From Bacillota bacterium (GTDB lineage Bacteria; Bacillota; Clostridia; Tissierellales; Sedimentibacteraceae): a stretch of DNA of 5,358 nt. The stretch spans positions 1 to 5,358 of the forward strand of contig JAEZGU010000171.1 in assembly GCA_023416855.1 (NCBI GenBank), written 5' to 3'. The translations under genes were made by a program, and so were the position numbers. Shown in pieces: positions 1-5,358 of the stretch (position 1 is its first letter; every line of letters begins with the position of its first letter). The notes beneath the pieces are model-generated. The model searched no databases. It was not told where the DNA came from and was given only the letters and a program-made list of their open reading frames with translations.

Positions 1-438
1 GAAGCAGCTTACTTAGCTTTAATAGAATTGTTCGAGGCTGCAAAAGAAGAGCAAAATTACCAATTATATGCCCGTTCAGGATACCGTTCATACAGCACAC
101 AAGCTTCACTTTATAATTCTTATGTTGCTAACAGGGGACAGGCGGCTGCTGACAAATTTAGTGCCAAACCAGGCCAAAGCGAGCATCAGACCGGTTTATC
201 AATGGATATTACATGTGAAGCTATGAATTTTCAGTTAGATGACACCTTTGGTGAAACTGATGAAGGAAAATGGGTTGCAGAAAATGCGCATAGATTTGGA
301 TTTATTATCAGATATCCTAAAGGTAAAGAAGATATAACTGGATATATATACGAACCTTGGCATATTAGGTATTTAGGAAATGAGTTAGCTAAAGAGGTGT
401 ATGAGTCAAATCTGACATTAGAGGAATACTTCGAATAA
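1..438 (+). CDS. VanY-family D-alanyl-D-alanine carboxypeptidase, C-terminal part (start lies before the window)
   Basis: A zinc D,D-carboxypeptidase of the VanY/peptidase M15B type, which removes the terminal D-Ala from peptidoglycan stem peptides outside the membrane. The frame is open from base 1, so the 5' end is missing; 145 residues remain and stop at TAA 436-438. The visible part holds the whole catalytic core: SGYRSYSTQ near the start, then SAKPGQSEHQTGLSMDIT with the zinc ligands His (184-186) and Asp (205-207), then the aromatic stretch with NAHRFGFIIRYP and GKEDITGY, and finally YEPWHIRYLG with the catalytic Glu (352-354) and the third zinc ligand His (361-363). All expected active-site residues are present. 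Family members usually have an N-terminal signal peptide or lipoprotein anchor, which would be outside the window. The TTG at 28 is not a credible start because the homologous sequence continues upstream of it. It is convergent with uppP. Nothing ties it to a vancomycin-resistance cluster; a housekeeping wall-remodelling role is more likely. Confidence 0.93.
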   Translation, partial: EAAYLALIELFEAAKEEQNYQLYARSGYRSYSTQASLYNSYVANRGQAAADKFSAKPGQSEHQTGLSMDITCEAMNFQLDDTFGETDEGKWVAENAHRFGFIIRYPKGKEDITGYIYEPWHIRYLGNELAKEVYESNLTLEEYFE

Positions 439-444
439 AAATAA

Positions 445-471
445 GGTTGCTGAAAAGATTTTTCAGCAACC
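445..471. terminator. Bidirectional intrinsic terminator between the carboxypeptidase gene and uppP
   Basis: A perfect 12-bp stem (GGTTGCTGAAAA at 445-456 paired with TTTTCAGCAACC at 460-471) closes on a three-base loop, GAT. On the plus strand it is followed by ATTTATTTT; on the minus strand by TTATTTTTATT. It therefore fits a terminator for both convergent genes, starting 6 bases after the carboxypeptidase stop and 10 bases after the uppP stop. Confidence 0.9.
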
Positions 472-481
472 ATTTATTTTG

Positions 482-1300
482 CTATAACAAATAAAAATAT
501 CCTAACACTAAAATACCCAACACTATTCTATAATATCCGAATGCTTTAAAATCATTCTTTCTTATGTAGTCCATTAAGAATTTTATAGCAAAAATTGAAA
601 CTATGTAAGCTACAAACGATCCTATTCCTAATACCATCCACTCAAATGCAGAGAAGCCAAAACCTGCTTTTAATAACTTAATTGCACTTGCTCCTAACAT
701 AGTTGGCACTGCCATGAAAAATGAAAACTCAGTAGCAACAAATTTTGAAGTTCCTAAAAGCATAGCTCCGATAATAGTTGACCCTGAACGTGATGTTCCC
801 GGTATTAAAGCCAAACATTGGAAAATACCTATCGAAAATGCCTTCATATAAGACATCTCATTAAAGTGGTTGATTTTTGATCTCCTTTTTCCGCTTTCTA
901 TAACAATCATTATTATACCGTACACTATTAGAGCCAAAGCTACAGTAACAGGATTATAAAAGTTCTCAAATATAATATCATCATATAAAATACCTACAAT
1001 GCCGGAGGGTATAATAGCAATGATTACTTTAAACCATAAAGAAAAAGTATCTTTCTTTTGTTCGGATGTTTTTCGTTTCGCAAACGGGTTGAGCTTATTA
1101 AAATATAATGTTATTACAGCTAAAATTGAGCCAAATTGGATTACCACTAAAAAAGTATAGATAAATATTTCTGAAAAATTCATTTTAATGAATTCATCAA
1201 CCAATATCATATGACCGGTGCTACTTATGGGTAACCATTCGGTGATACCCTGTACAATTCCAAGTAATACCACCTTTAATATTTCTATTACAGTAATCAA
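482..1300 (-). CDS. uppP: Undecaprenyl-diphosphatase UppP (BacA family)
   Basis: An integral membrane phosphatase that converts undecaprenyl diphosphate to undecaprenyl phosphate, recycling the lipid carrier for peptidoglycan and other wall polymers; extra copies give bacitracin resistance in other bacteria. Both signature regions are intact: GIVQGITEWLPISSTGH near the N-terminus, with the conserved Glu and the SSTGH segment, and IPGTSRSGSTI in the second half, with the essential Arg. The rest is a run of hydrophobic helices (roughly seven or eight) separated by a basic cytoplasmic loop, KRKTSEQKK. I place the start at TTG 1300-1298, giving 272 residues, normal for the family. GGAGG at 1308-1312 lies 7 bases upstream of it. 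An in-frame TTG at 1318 would give six more residues, but it lies upstream of that ribosome binding site and only a few bases from the predicted transcript start. The gene stops at TAG 484-482, convergent with the carboxypeptidase, and is transcribed alone from the promoter at 1328-1356. Confidence 0.95.
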   Translation of the reverse strand: MITVIEILKVVLLGIVQGITEWLPISSTGHMILVDEFIKMNFSEIFIYTFLVVIQFGSILAVITLYFNKLNPFAKRKTSEQKKDTFSLWFKVIIAIIPSGIVGILYDDIIFENFYNPVTVALALIVYGIIMIVIESGKRRSKINHFNEMSYMKAFSIGIFQCLALIPGTSRSGSTIIGAMLLGTSKFVATEFSFFMAVPTMLGASAIKLLKAGFGFSAFEWMVLGIGSFVAYIVSIFAIKFLMDYIRKNDFKAFGYYRIVLGILVLGYFYLL

Positions 1301-1307
1301 TATAATA

Positions 1308-1312
1308 CCTCC
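1308..1312 (-). promoter_or_regulatory. Ribosome binding site deciding the uppP start
   Basis: GGAGG on the minus strand, 7 bases before TTG 1300. This spacing selects TTG 1300 rather than the upstream in-frame TTG at 1318, which would include the ribosome binding site within the coding sequence. Confidence 0.8.
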
Positions 1313-1327
1313 AAACAAATAATATTC

Positions 1328-1356
1328 AGTATATCAATATTAATATATTTATTCAA
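1328..1356 (-). promoter_or_regulatory. Predicted sigma-A promoter of uppP
   Basis: On the minus strand, TTGAAT (1351-1356) is followed by a 17-base spacer and TATACT (1328-1333). Transcription would begin near 1321, giving a leader of about 20 bases before TTG 1300. The flanking DNA is strongly AT-rich, so chance matches are easier; the exact 17-base spacing and the position favour a real promoter. Confidence 0.65.
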
Positions 1357-1399
1357 TAGATTAGAAAAAAATAAGTAAAATAACTATGCAAAAAATATA

Positions 1400-1424
1400 G
1401 GGATGCTATAGTGCACTGCATCCC
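1400..1424 (-). terminator. Intrinsic terminator downstream of htpG
   Basis: A 7-bp stem, GGGATGC (1418-1424 on the minus strand) with GCATCCC (1400-1406), encloses an 11-base loop and is followed on the minus strand by TATATTTTTTG. It begins 25 bases after the htpG stop and separates htpG from the uppP promoter. The intergenic stretch 1301-1449 otherwise holds only AT-rich DNA and the uppP promoter and ribosome binding site. Confidence 0.8.
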
Positions 1425-1449
1425 AATTTTAGTAGTAAAAATGTTTCTG

Positions 1450-3324
1450 TTACATTAGTTCATAAACATCATTTGCATATTGTACAGGGTCTTCTATTTG
1501 AAGTCCTTCTATTAACAGAGCTTGGTTATATAAAACATTAGACAACTTTCTTAATTTTTCTTTATCATTGTCATATGCATTTTTGATTTTTTCGAACATT
1601 TGATGTCCGGTATTAATTTCAAGTATTTTCTCTGCGTGTATATCTTGCCCCATATTATCAGGCATAGCCTTTAATATCTTTTCCATTTCTATTGACAATT
1701 CACCTTCTGTTGCAAGGCATACAGGGTGAGTTTTAAGCCTTTTTGATGCTCGTACTTCTTTTATTTTGCCTGATAATGCTTCTTTCATGAAATTAAATAT
1801 TTCATTGTTTTCATCACTCTTTACTTCTTCTTCATTATCAGCTTCAATATCTAAATCAGCGCTTGAAATATTTTTAAATTCCTTTTCCTTATAATTCATT
1901 AATACCTTGATTGCAAATTCATCAATTTCATCGGTGAAATAAAGTATTTCATATCCTTTATCAGTTAAAAGCTCACTTTGAGGTAATTTAGAAAGTGTGT
2001 TTACATTTTCTCCAGTAGCATAGTATATATGCTTTTGATCTTCCTTCATACGAGATATATATTCGTCAAGCGTTACTAATTTTTTCTCTTTAGAAGAATA
2101 GAACATAACTAAATCTTGCAGTGTTTCTTTGTTAGCGCCCCATTGGTTGTATAATCCGAACTTTAATGTTTTGCCAAAATTATTAAAGAATTTTTCTTAT
2201 GTTTCTCTATCATCCTTTAGCATTGATAAAAGTTCATTTTTAATTTTATTTTTTATGTTTTTAGCTATAAATTGAAGCTGTTTATCGTGTTGCAATATTT
2301 CTCTTGATATATTTAATGATAAATCTGCTGAATCAACTAATCCTTGCACAAAGCCAAAATAATCAGGAAGCAAATCACCACATTTATTCATTATCAAAAC
2401 ACCGTTAGAATAAAGTTCAAGCCCCTTCTCAAATTCTTTAGTATAAAAATCAAATGGAGTTCTTGAAGGAATATATAAAATTGCATTGTAGTTTACTAAA
2501 CCTTCAGCACTAATGTGTGTATATTTTATTGGTTTATCAAAACCAAAGTGTTTTTCAGTGTAGAAATTTTCATAATCCTCAGAAGTTAATTCGCTTTTGT
2601 TTCTTCTCCATATAGGAACCATGCTGTTTAACGTTTCATCCTCTAAGTAATCCTCGTATTCGTTATCGGTTCCTTCTTTTAATCTTCTTTTGTTAACCAT
2701 CATTTTTATTGGATATTTTATGAAGTTAGAATATTTTTTAACTAAGGATTTAATATTATATTCATCAAGAAATTCATTATAGTCTATATCTTCAGTGCTT
2801 TGCTTTACGTTAATTATAATATCGGTACCAGTGCTTTCCTTTTCACAAGGAGTTATACTATAGCCATCGGCACCTGAGGAAACCCATTTATATGCTTCGT
2901 TGCTTCCCATTGCTTTGCTTATGACTGTTACTTTATCAGCTACCATGAAGGCAGAATAAAAACCTACTCCGAACTGCCCGATTATGTCTACGCCATCCTT
3001 TGCTTCATTGTTTTCCTTGAAATCGAATGAGCCACTTTTGGCAATTGTACCTAAGTTAGAATCTAATTCATCCTTAGTCATTCCAATTCCGGTATCAGAT
3101 ATTTTTAGAACTCGTTCATCCTTATTAATAGAGATTCGTATGTAAAAGTCTTCTTTATTAAATTCGATACTATTATCTGTAAGAGATTTGTAATAACTTT
3201 TATCGATAGCATCGCTTGCATTTGAAATAAGCTCCCTTAGAAAAATTTCCTTGTGAGTGTAAATTGAATTAATCATTAAATCCAATAGTCTTTTAGATTC
3301 AGATTTAAATTGTTTTTTAGCCAT
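1450..3324 (-). pseudogene. htpG: Hsp90-family chaperone HtpG, interrupted by one in-frame TAA
   Basis: HtpG is the cytosolic bacterial Hsp90, an ATP-driven homodimeric chaperone. Start ATG 3324-3322 (MAKKQFKSES) follows AGGAAGG with 8-base spacing. Counting from it, the N-terminal GHKL ATPase domain shows ELISNASDAID (Glu31, Asn35), DTGIGMT (Asp77) and GQFGVGFYSAF (116-126). The middle domain includes LNISREILQ with the conserved Arg341. The C-terminal dimerisation region runs from MFYSSKEKK to the stop at 1450-1452. The frame has 624 codons before the final stop, the usual full length. Codon 376 is TAA (2197-2199) within DDRET-stop-EKFF. Relatives usually have a tyrosine here (DDRExYExF), so one base change from TAT or TAC explains it. 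The sequence continues in the same frame with no other stop, so this is not a frameshift. A terminated product would have 375 residues and lack the end of the middle domain and all of the C-terminal domain, so it would probably not dimerise. It may be a recent nonsense mutation or a sequence error. Confidence 0.93.
2197..2199 (-). other. In-frame ochre stop inside htpG
   Basis: The minus-strand codon TAA follows GAT AGA GAA ACA and precedes GAA AAA TTC. Changing base 2197 (plus-strand T) to A or G would give TAT or TAC, tyrosine, the usual family residue in this conserved motif. Translation on both sides is in the same phase and matches HtpG continuously. Confidence 0.93.
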
Positions 3325-3332
3325 TTTATCAT

Positions 3333-3339
3333 CCTTCCT
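3333..3339 (-). promoter_or_regulatory. Ribosome binding site of htpG
   Basis: AGGAAGG on the minus strand, 8 bases before ATG 3324. It rules out the longer in-frame reading from 3363, whose extra 13 residues (MVRVLIFFRKDDK) would be encoded by half of the CIRCE operator and this ribosome binding site. Confidence 0.85.
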
Positions 3340-3347
3340 AAAAAATA

Positions 3348-3374
3348 TTAGCACTCTTACCATTAGAGTGCTAA
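3348..3374 (-). promoter_or_regulatory. CIRCE operator (HrcA-binding site) controlling htpG
   Basis: A perfect inverted repeat, TTAGCACTC (3348-3356), 9-base spacer, GAGTGCTAA (3366-3374), identical to the CIRCE consensus. HrcA binds this element and represses heat-shock genes until stress titrates GroEL away from it. It overlaps the predicted transcript start of htpG and ends 8 bases before the ribosome binding site, the usual place for repression. The hrcA gene is not in the window. Confidence 0.96.
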
Positions 3375-3378
3375 TTAT

Positions 3379-3406
3379 ATTTTAGCAAAGGGCATTTATT
3401 TGTCAA
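3379..3406 (-). promoter_or_regulatory. Predicted sigma-A promoter of htpG
   Basis: On the minus strand, TTGACA (3401-3406) is followed by a 16-base spacer and TAAAAT (3379-3384). Transcription would begin near 3372, inside the left arm of the CIRCE element as read in the direction of transcription. The perfect -35 hexamer and the position immediately before the operator make this call strong. Confidence 0.8.
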
Positions 3407-3425
3407 GAGCTAATTACTCTAAATA

Positions 3426-4838
3426 TTATGCAACTGCGTTATTCCTTAATGTCTGATAAGTGTTAACAATTGCATTCCATGTGTTTTCATCAACAATACC
3501 TGTAGGATTTAAGTCGTTCATAGTTTGAAATGCAAGAACAGCATTCCTGGTGTCTTCATCAAATATACCTTCAGCTAAAATAGATGGTATTTCAGGAAAA
3601 TATTTTGATATATAGGAAAGCATAATTTCCAATATGAAGACACCCGGATAATACAGTCCCATACCTTCGCTGTATTCTAATCCTAAAAAATTAATTTTAG
3701 GCAAATATATATTTTCAATAGGTATAGTTGACAATATACCATAGGCATTTCTATATAACTCGTTCCATGTATTCTGATCTACAATTCCTGATGGAGGAAG
3801 CCCCATGGTTAATTGAAATGCCTTAATAGCCTCAGTTGTTACTGGACCATAATAACCATCTATTTCTATAGTAGGAATAGTATCATAAAAAGCAGATAAT
3901 AAGTTTATAAAATATTGAATTAGAACTACTATAGGACGATTTCCACCTTCTAATATAATTGATGAGTATAAATCAATTAAATCTGCAAAAATTAGCCCTT
4001 CTGAAGTTAATTCGCCAAGTTGAGTTACAGATACCCAAATTCGCCTTATTAAATACCAAGTTTCTTCATCCACTATACCTGTAACAGGTAAATTGAAAAC
4101 TTGTTGAAAAACTCTTACTGCATTAGCAGTTTGCTCATCAAAGTATCCTGTTATTTCAATTTTTGGAATACCGGGATAATTATCTGATATTCTGTTTAGC
4201 GAATGTTGCATCCTGAAAACTGTTATTCCAGAGTCACCAATGGTTAATGGTCTCCCTGGATATGTTCCAATAATTATTCCTGGTGATACACTTTGTTCAA
4301 TTCTAATATCATCTCCATAATAATATTTAAGTATATCTAAGGCACTATAACCTTGATTTGCTAAATCGACAGTTCCCCATTGGAACAAACCGTTGCACTG
4401 TGCAACTCTTCCATCGCAAAATGTTGCAAATAAAGGCTCTATAAATCCATCTCTAACAATATATTGATTAAATGTTTCGTTAGCAATATTAGATATTGTA
4501 TCAAATATACCTCTACCATGTACATATGCCTGATCAAAAGCAGTAGAGTTTGTAATATCAAAATCATATCCTCTGCTTCTATACCATTCAGTAAAGATTC
4601 TATTCATAGCTACAGAACTTATTGCAAGTAAATTAGCTCGAATTGCTTCTTCTGGCCAAGTTGGGTACAATTCACTAGAACCTACATTTTTAATATAATC
4701 TATATAGGGAACAGTAACATTTAATGCAGTAGGATCATCTGGTACTCCTAAATGCACAGTTATTTCGACAGGAAAAGGAACTATCAAATGGGGCAGAGTT
4801 TCGGCCGGAAGATAAAAATTATTTAGTTCTTGAATCAT
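3426..4838 (-). CDS. SpoIID-like domain protein with three C-terminal peptidoglycan-binding repeats
   Basis: A 470-residue protein without a signal peptide or membrane segment. Residues about 25-180 resemble the SpoIID/LytB domain, a glycan-cleaving (lytic transglycosylase) domain first known from spore engulfment: WPEEAIRANLLAISSVAMNR matches the family's P-x-E-A-L-K-A-Q segment, so Glu64 is the candidate catalytic acid, and YDFDITNSTAFDQAYVHGRG matches the following DIT...DQ-Y-G segment. FCDGRVAQC supplies Cys141 and Cys148, a possible metal-binding pair. Three PG_binding_1-type repeats follow, at about 193-264, 297-365 and 388-462, each ending in a GIVDxxTW motif. I recall longer clostridial relatives with an extra N-terminal domain that is absent here. 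ATG 4838 is supported by AGAGG (4846-4850) 7 bases upstream. It lies 12 bases after the upstream gene, so the two are probably cotranscribed. A role in spore wall or coat is an inference; activity is untested. No clear terminator follows the stop at 3426-3428. Confidence 0.82.
   Translation of the reverse strand: MIQELNNFYLPAETLPHLIVPFPVEITVHLGVPDDPTALNVTVPYIDYIKNVGSSELYPTWPEEAIRANLLAISSVAMNRIFTEWYRSRGYDFDITNSTAFDQAYVHGRGIFDTISNIANETFNQYIVRDGFIEPLFATFCDGRVAQCNGLFQWGTVDLANQGYSALDILKYYYGDDIRIEQSVSPGIIIGTYPGRPLTIGDSGITVFRMQHSLNRISDNYPGIPKIEITGYFDEQTANAVRVFQQVFNLPVTGIVDEETWYLIRRIWVSVTQLGELTSEGLIFADLIDLYSSIILEGGNRPIVVLIQYFINLLSAFYDTIPTIEIDGYYGPVTTEAIKAFQLTMGLPPSGIVDQNTWNELYRNAYGILSTIPIENIYLPKINFLGLEYSEGMGLYYPGVFILEIMLSYISKYFPEIPSILAEGIFDEDTRNAVLAFQTMNDLNPTGIVDENTWNAIVNTYQTLRNNAVA
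3453..3677 (-). repeat. Peptidoglycan-binding repeat 3 of the SpoIID-like protein
   Basis: Residues about 388-462. The second half is well preserved (EGIFDEDTRNAVLAFQ, then TGIVDENTWNAI). The opening segment, normally YPG-x-PL-x-x-G-D-x-G-x-x-V, is degenerate (GLYYPGVFILEI), so the first helix may be altered. Confidence 0.75.
3744..3950 (-). repeat. Peptidoglycan-binding repeat 2 of the SpoIID-like protein
   Basis: Residues about 297-365, ending with IEIDGYYGPVTTEAIKAFQ and SGIVDQNTWNEL. It lacks the YPG-x-PL opening; LILEGGN-like sequence stands in its place after a linker of about 30 residues. Confidence 0.75.
4047..4262 (-). repeat. Peptidoglycan-binding repeat 1 of the SpoIID-like protein
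   Basis: Residues about 193-264. This is the best preserved copy in this gene: YPGRPLTIGDSGITVFRMQ, then ITGYFDEQTANAVRVFQ and TGIVDEETWYLI. It directly follows the SpoIID-like domain. Confidence 0.8.
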
Positions 4839-4845
4839 AAAACAA

Positions 4846-4850
4846 CCTCT
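4846..4850 (-). promoter_or_regulatory. Ribosome binding site of the SpoIID-like gene
   Basis: AGAGG on the minus strand, directly after the TAG stop of the upstream gene and 7 bases before ATG 4838. It supports a separate, possibly coupled, translation start in the same transcript. Confidence 0.7.
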
Positions 4851-5358
4851 CTATTCTCCTATTAATGTACCCGGATATTGACCGATGGGTCTGTAGCTCG
4901 AAAATCTCAATTGACGATAAACATCAACAATTGTATTCCATGTTTCTTCATTTATTATTCCGGTAGGACTAAGATTGTTTAATCTTTGAAACTCCATTAT
5001 GGCAACTGTCATCTTCTCATCGAAATAACCTGTTGTATTAACTGGAGGAATACGCAATATTATTGATGAAATATAAGATAAAAACAACTGTATTATAAAT
5101 ACATTTGGGCCGTCGTCTCCTTCTTTTAAAGGTTCGCCGGGATATAGCAATGCAGGAAGTGCTATAGCGGATGGAGGCAATGTTTCGAGTATTCCAAGTA
5201 TGTAACTATACATTAAGTTCCATGTGTCTTCATCTAATTGTCCTGTAACAGGCAACCTCATGATTTTCTGAAATTGTTGAATGGAATATTGTGTTTGACT
5301 ATCAAGTATACCATTAATATCCACTGCCATTATAGCGTCATAATATACAGATAGAACA
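4851..5358 (-). CDS. Peptidoglycan-binding repeat protein, C-terminal part (start lies beyond the window)
   Basis: The minus-strand frame is open to the right edge, so the gene enters from outside. An internal Met codon at 5330 is not the start: the nine codons before it (VLSVYYDAI) match the repeat sequence LLSAFYDTI in the neighbouring gene. The visible 168 residues contain the second part of one peptidoglycan-binding repeat (INGILDSQTQYSIQQFQ, TGQLDEDTWNLM) and one complete repeat (YPGEPLKEGDDGPNVFIIQ, TTGYFDEKMTVAIMEFQ, TGIINEETWNTI). The tail, QYPGTLIGE, looks like the beginning of another repeat cut short by TAG 4853-4851. The repeats closely resemble those of the downstream gene, so the two are likely tandem paralogs; whether this one also has a SpoIID-like domain cannot be seen. 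It may bind spore or vegetative peptidoglycan, an inference from the repeat family. Confidence 0.8.
   Translation of the reverse strand, partial: VLSVYYDAIMAVDINGILDSQTQYSIQQFQKIMRLPVTGQLDEDTWNLMYSYILGILETLPPSAIALPALLYPGEPLKEGDDGPNVFIIQLFLSYISSIILRIPPVNTTGYFDEKMTVAIMEFQRLNNLSPTGIINEETWNTIVDVYRQLRFSSYRPIGQYPGTLIGE
4911..5147 (-). repeat. Complete peptidoglycan-binding repeat, last in the upstream protein
   Basis: It runs from LLYPGEPLKEGDDGPNV to GIINEETWNTIVDVY and has the full opening, the central FDEKMTVAIMEFQ helix and the closing TW motif. It resembles repeat 1 of the downstream protein in layout. Confidence 0.8.
5199..5358 (-). repeat. Partial peptidoglycan-binding repeat at the right edge
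   Basis: Only the second part is visible: YYDAIMAVDINGILDSQ, then the YSIQQFQ helix and TGQLDEDTWNLMY. Its opening half lies beyond the window. Confidence 0.7.

Noticed and set aside
28..30. TTG as start of the carboxypeptidase
   Set aside because: The frame is open to base 1 and the conserved helix continues upstream; there is no ribosome binding site before it.
231..473. 80-codon open frame on the minus strand
   Set aside because: It lies antisense to the well-supported carboxypeptidase gene, runs through the terminator hairpin and has no recognisable protein features.
1450..2106. C-terminal half of htpG as an independent gene starting at MFYSSKEKK
   Set aside because: No ribosome binding site precedes the ATG, and the upstream codons back to the TAA continue the HtpG sequence, so it is the rest of the interrupted gene.
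2107..2199. Frameshift between the two halves of htpG
   Set aside because: Translation through 2107-2199 stays in one frame and matches HtpG; only the TAA codon breaks it.
3325..3363. Longer htpG start giving 13 extra residues
   Set aside because: Those codons come from the CIRCE element and the ribosome binding site; the family N-terminus matches ATG 3324.
3374..3406. Alternative htpG -10 element TATAAT overlapping the CIRCE
   Set aside because: It would lie 21 bases from TTGACA, too far; TAAAAT at a 16-base spacing fits better.
3406..3420. Small inverted repeat AGAG...CTCT after the SpoIID-like gene as a terminator
   Set aside because: The stem is only four or five pairs, has no T-run after it, and overlaps the htpG -35 box.
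5328..5330. ATG as the start of the upstream repeat gene
   Set aside because: No ribosome binding site precedes it, and the open frame upstream to the window edge matches the repeat consensus.

Overview
The window looks like chromosomal DNA from a low-GC, probably endospore-forming member of the Bacillota (class Clostridia or a relative). The reasons are an AT-rich composition, strong AGGAGG-like ribosome binding sites, near-consensus sigma-A promoters, a perfect HrcA-type CIRCE operator, and a SpoIID-like protein carrying peptidoglycan-binding repeats. The genus cannot be fixed from the sequence alone. No mobile element, CRISPR array, tRNA or rRNA is visible.

Layout, left to right. Positions 1-438 (+) hold the C-terminal part of a VanY-type D-alanyl-D-alanine carboxypeptidase whose start lies before the window. 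A symmetrical hairpin at 445-471 is shared with the convergent uppP gene (482-1300, -), which encodes undecaprenyl-diphosphatase and has its own promoter at 1328-1356. Next comes htpG (Hsp90), 1450-3324 (-). It has its own terminator downstream (1400-1424) and, upstream, a promoter overlapped by a perfect CIRCE operator (3348-3374). The htpG frame is full length (624 codons before the final stop) but is broken by one in-frame TAA at 2197-2199, at a position where the family usually has Tyr. As written it is a pseudogene or carries a base error.

The right third (3426-5358, -) holds two tandem genes 12 bases apart. The downstream one encodes a SpoIID-like domain followed by three peptidoglycan-binding repeats. 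The upstream one enters from beyond the window, and only its last two repeats are visible. They look like a duplicated pair translated from one mRNA. No convincing terminator separates them from htpG.

Functionally, three of the four loci concern the cell wall: peptide trimming (VanY), lipid-carrier recycling (UppP), and glycan binding or cleavage, possibly in the spore (the SpoIID-like pair). The heat-shock gene sits between them under its own control. I see no strong case for a wholly new system. The observations most worth a second look are the htpG nonsense codon, the CIRCE control of htpG, and the architecture of the tandem SpoIID-like/repeat proteins.
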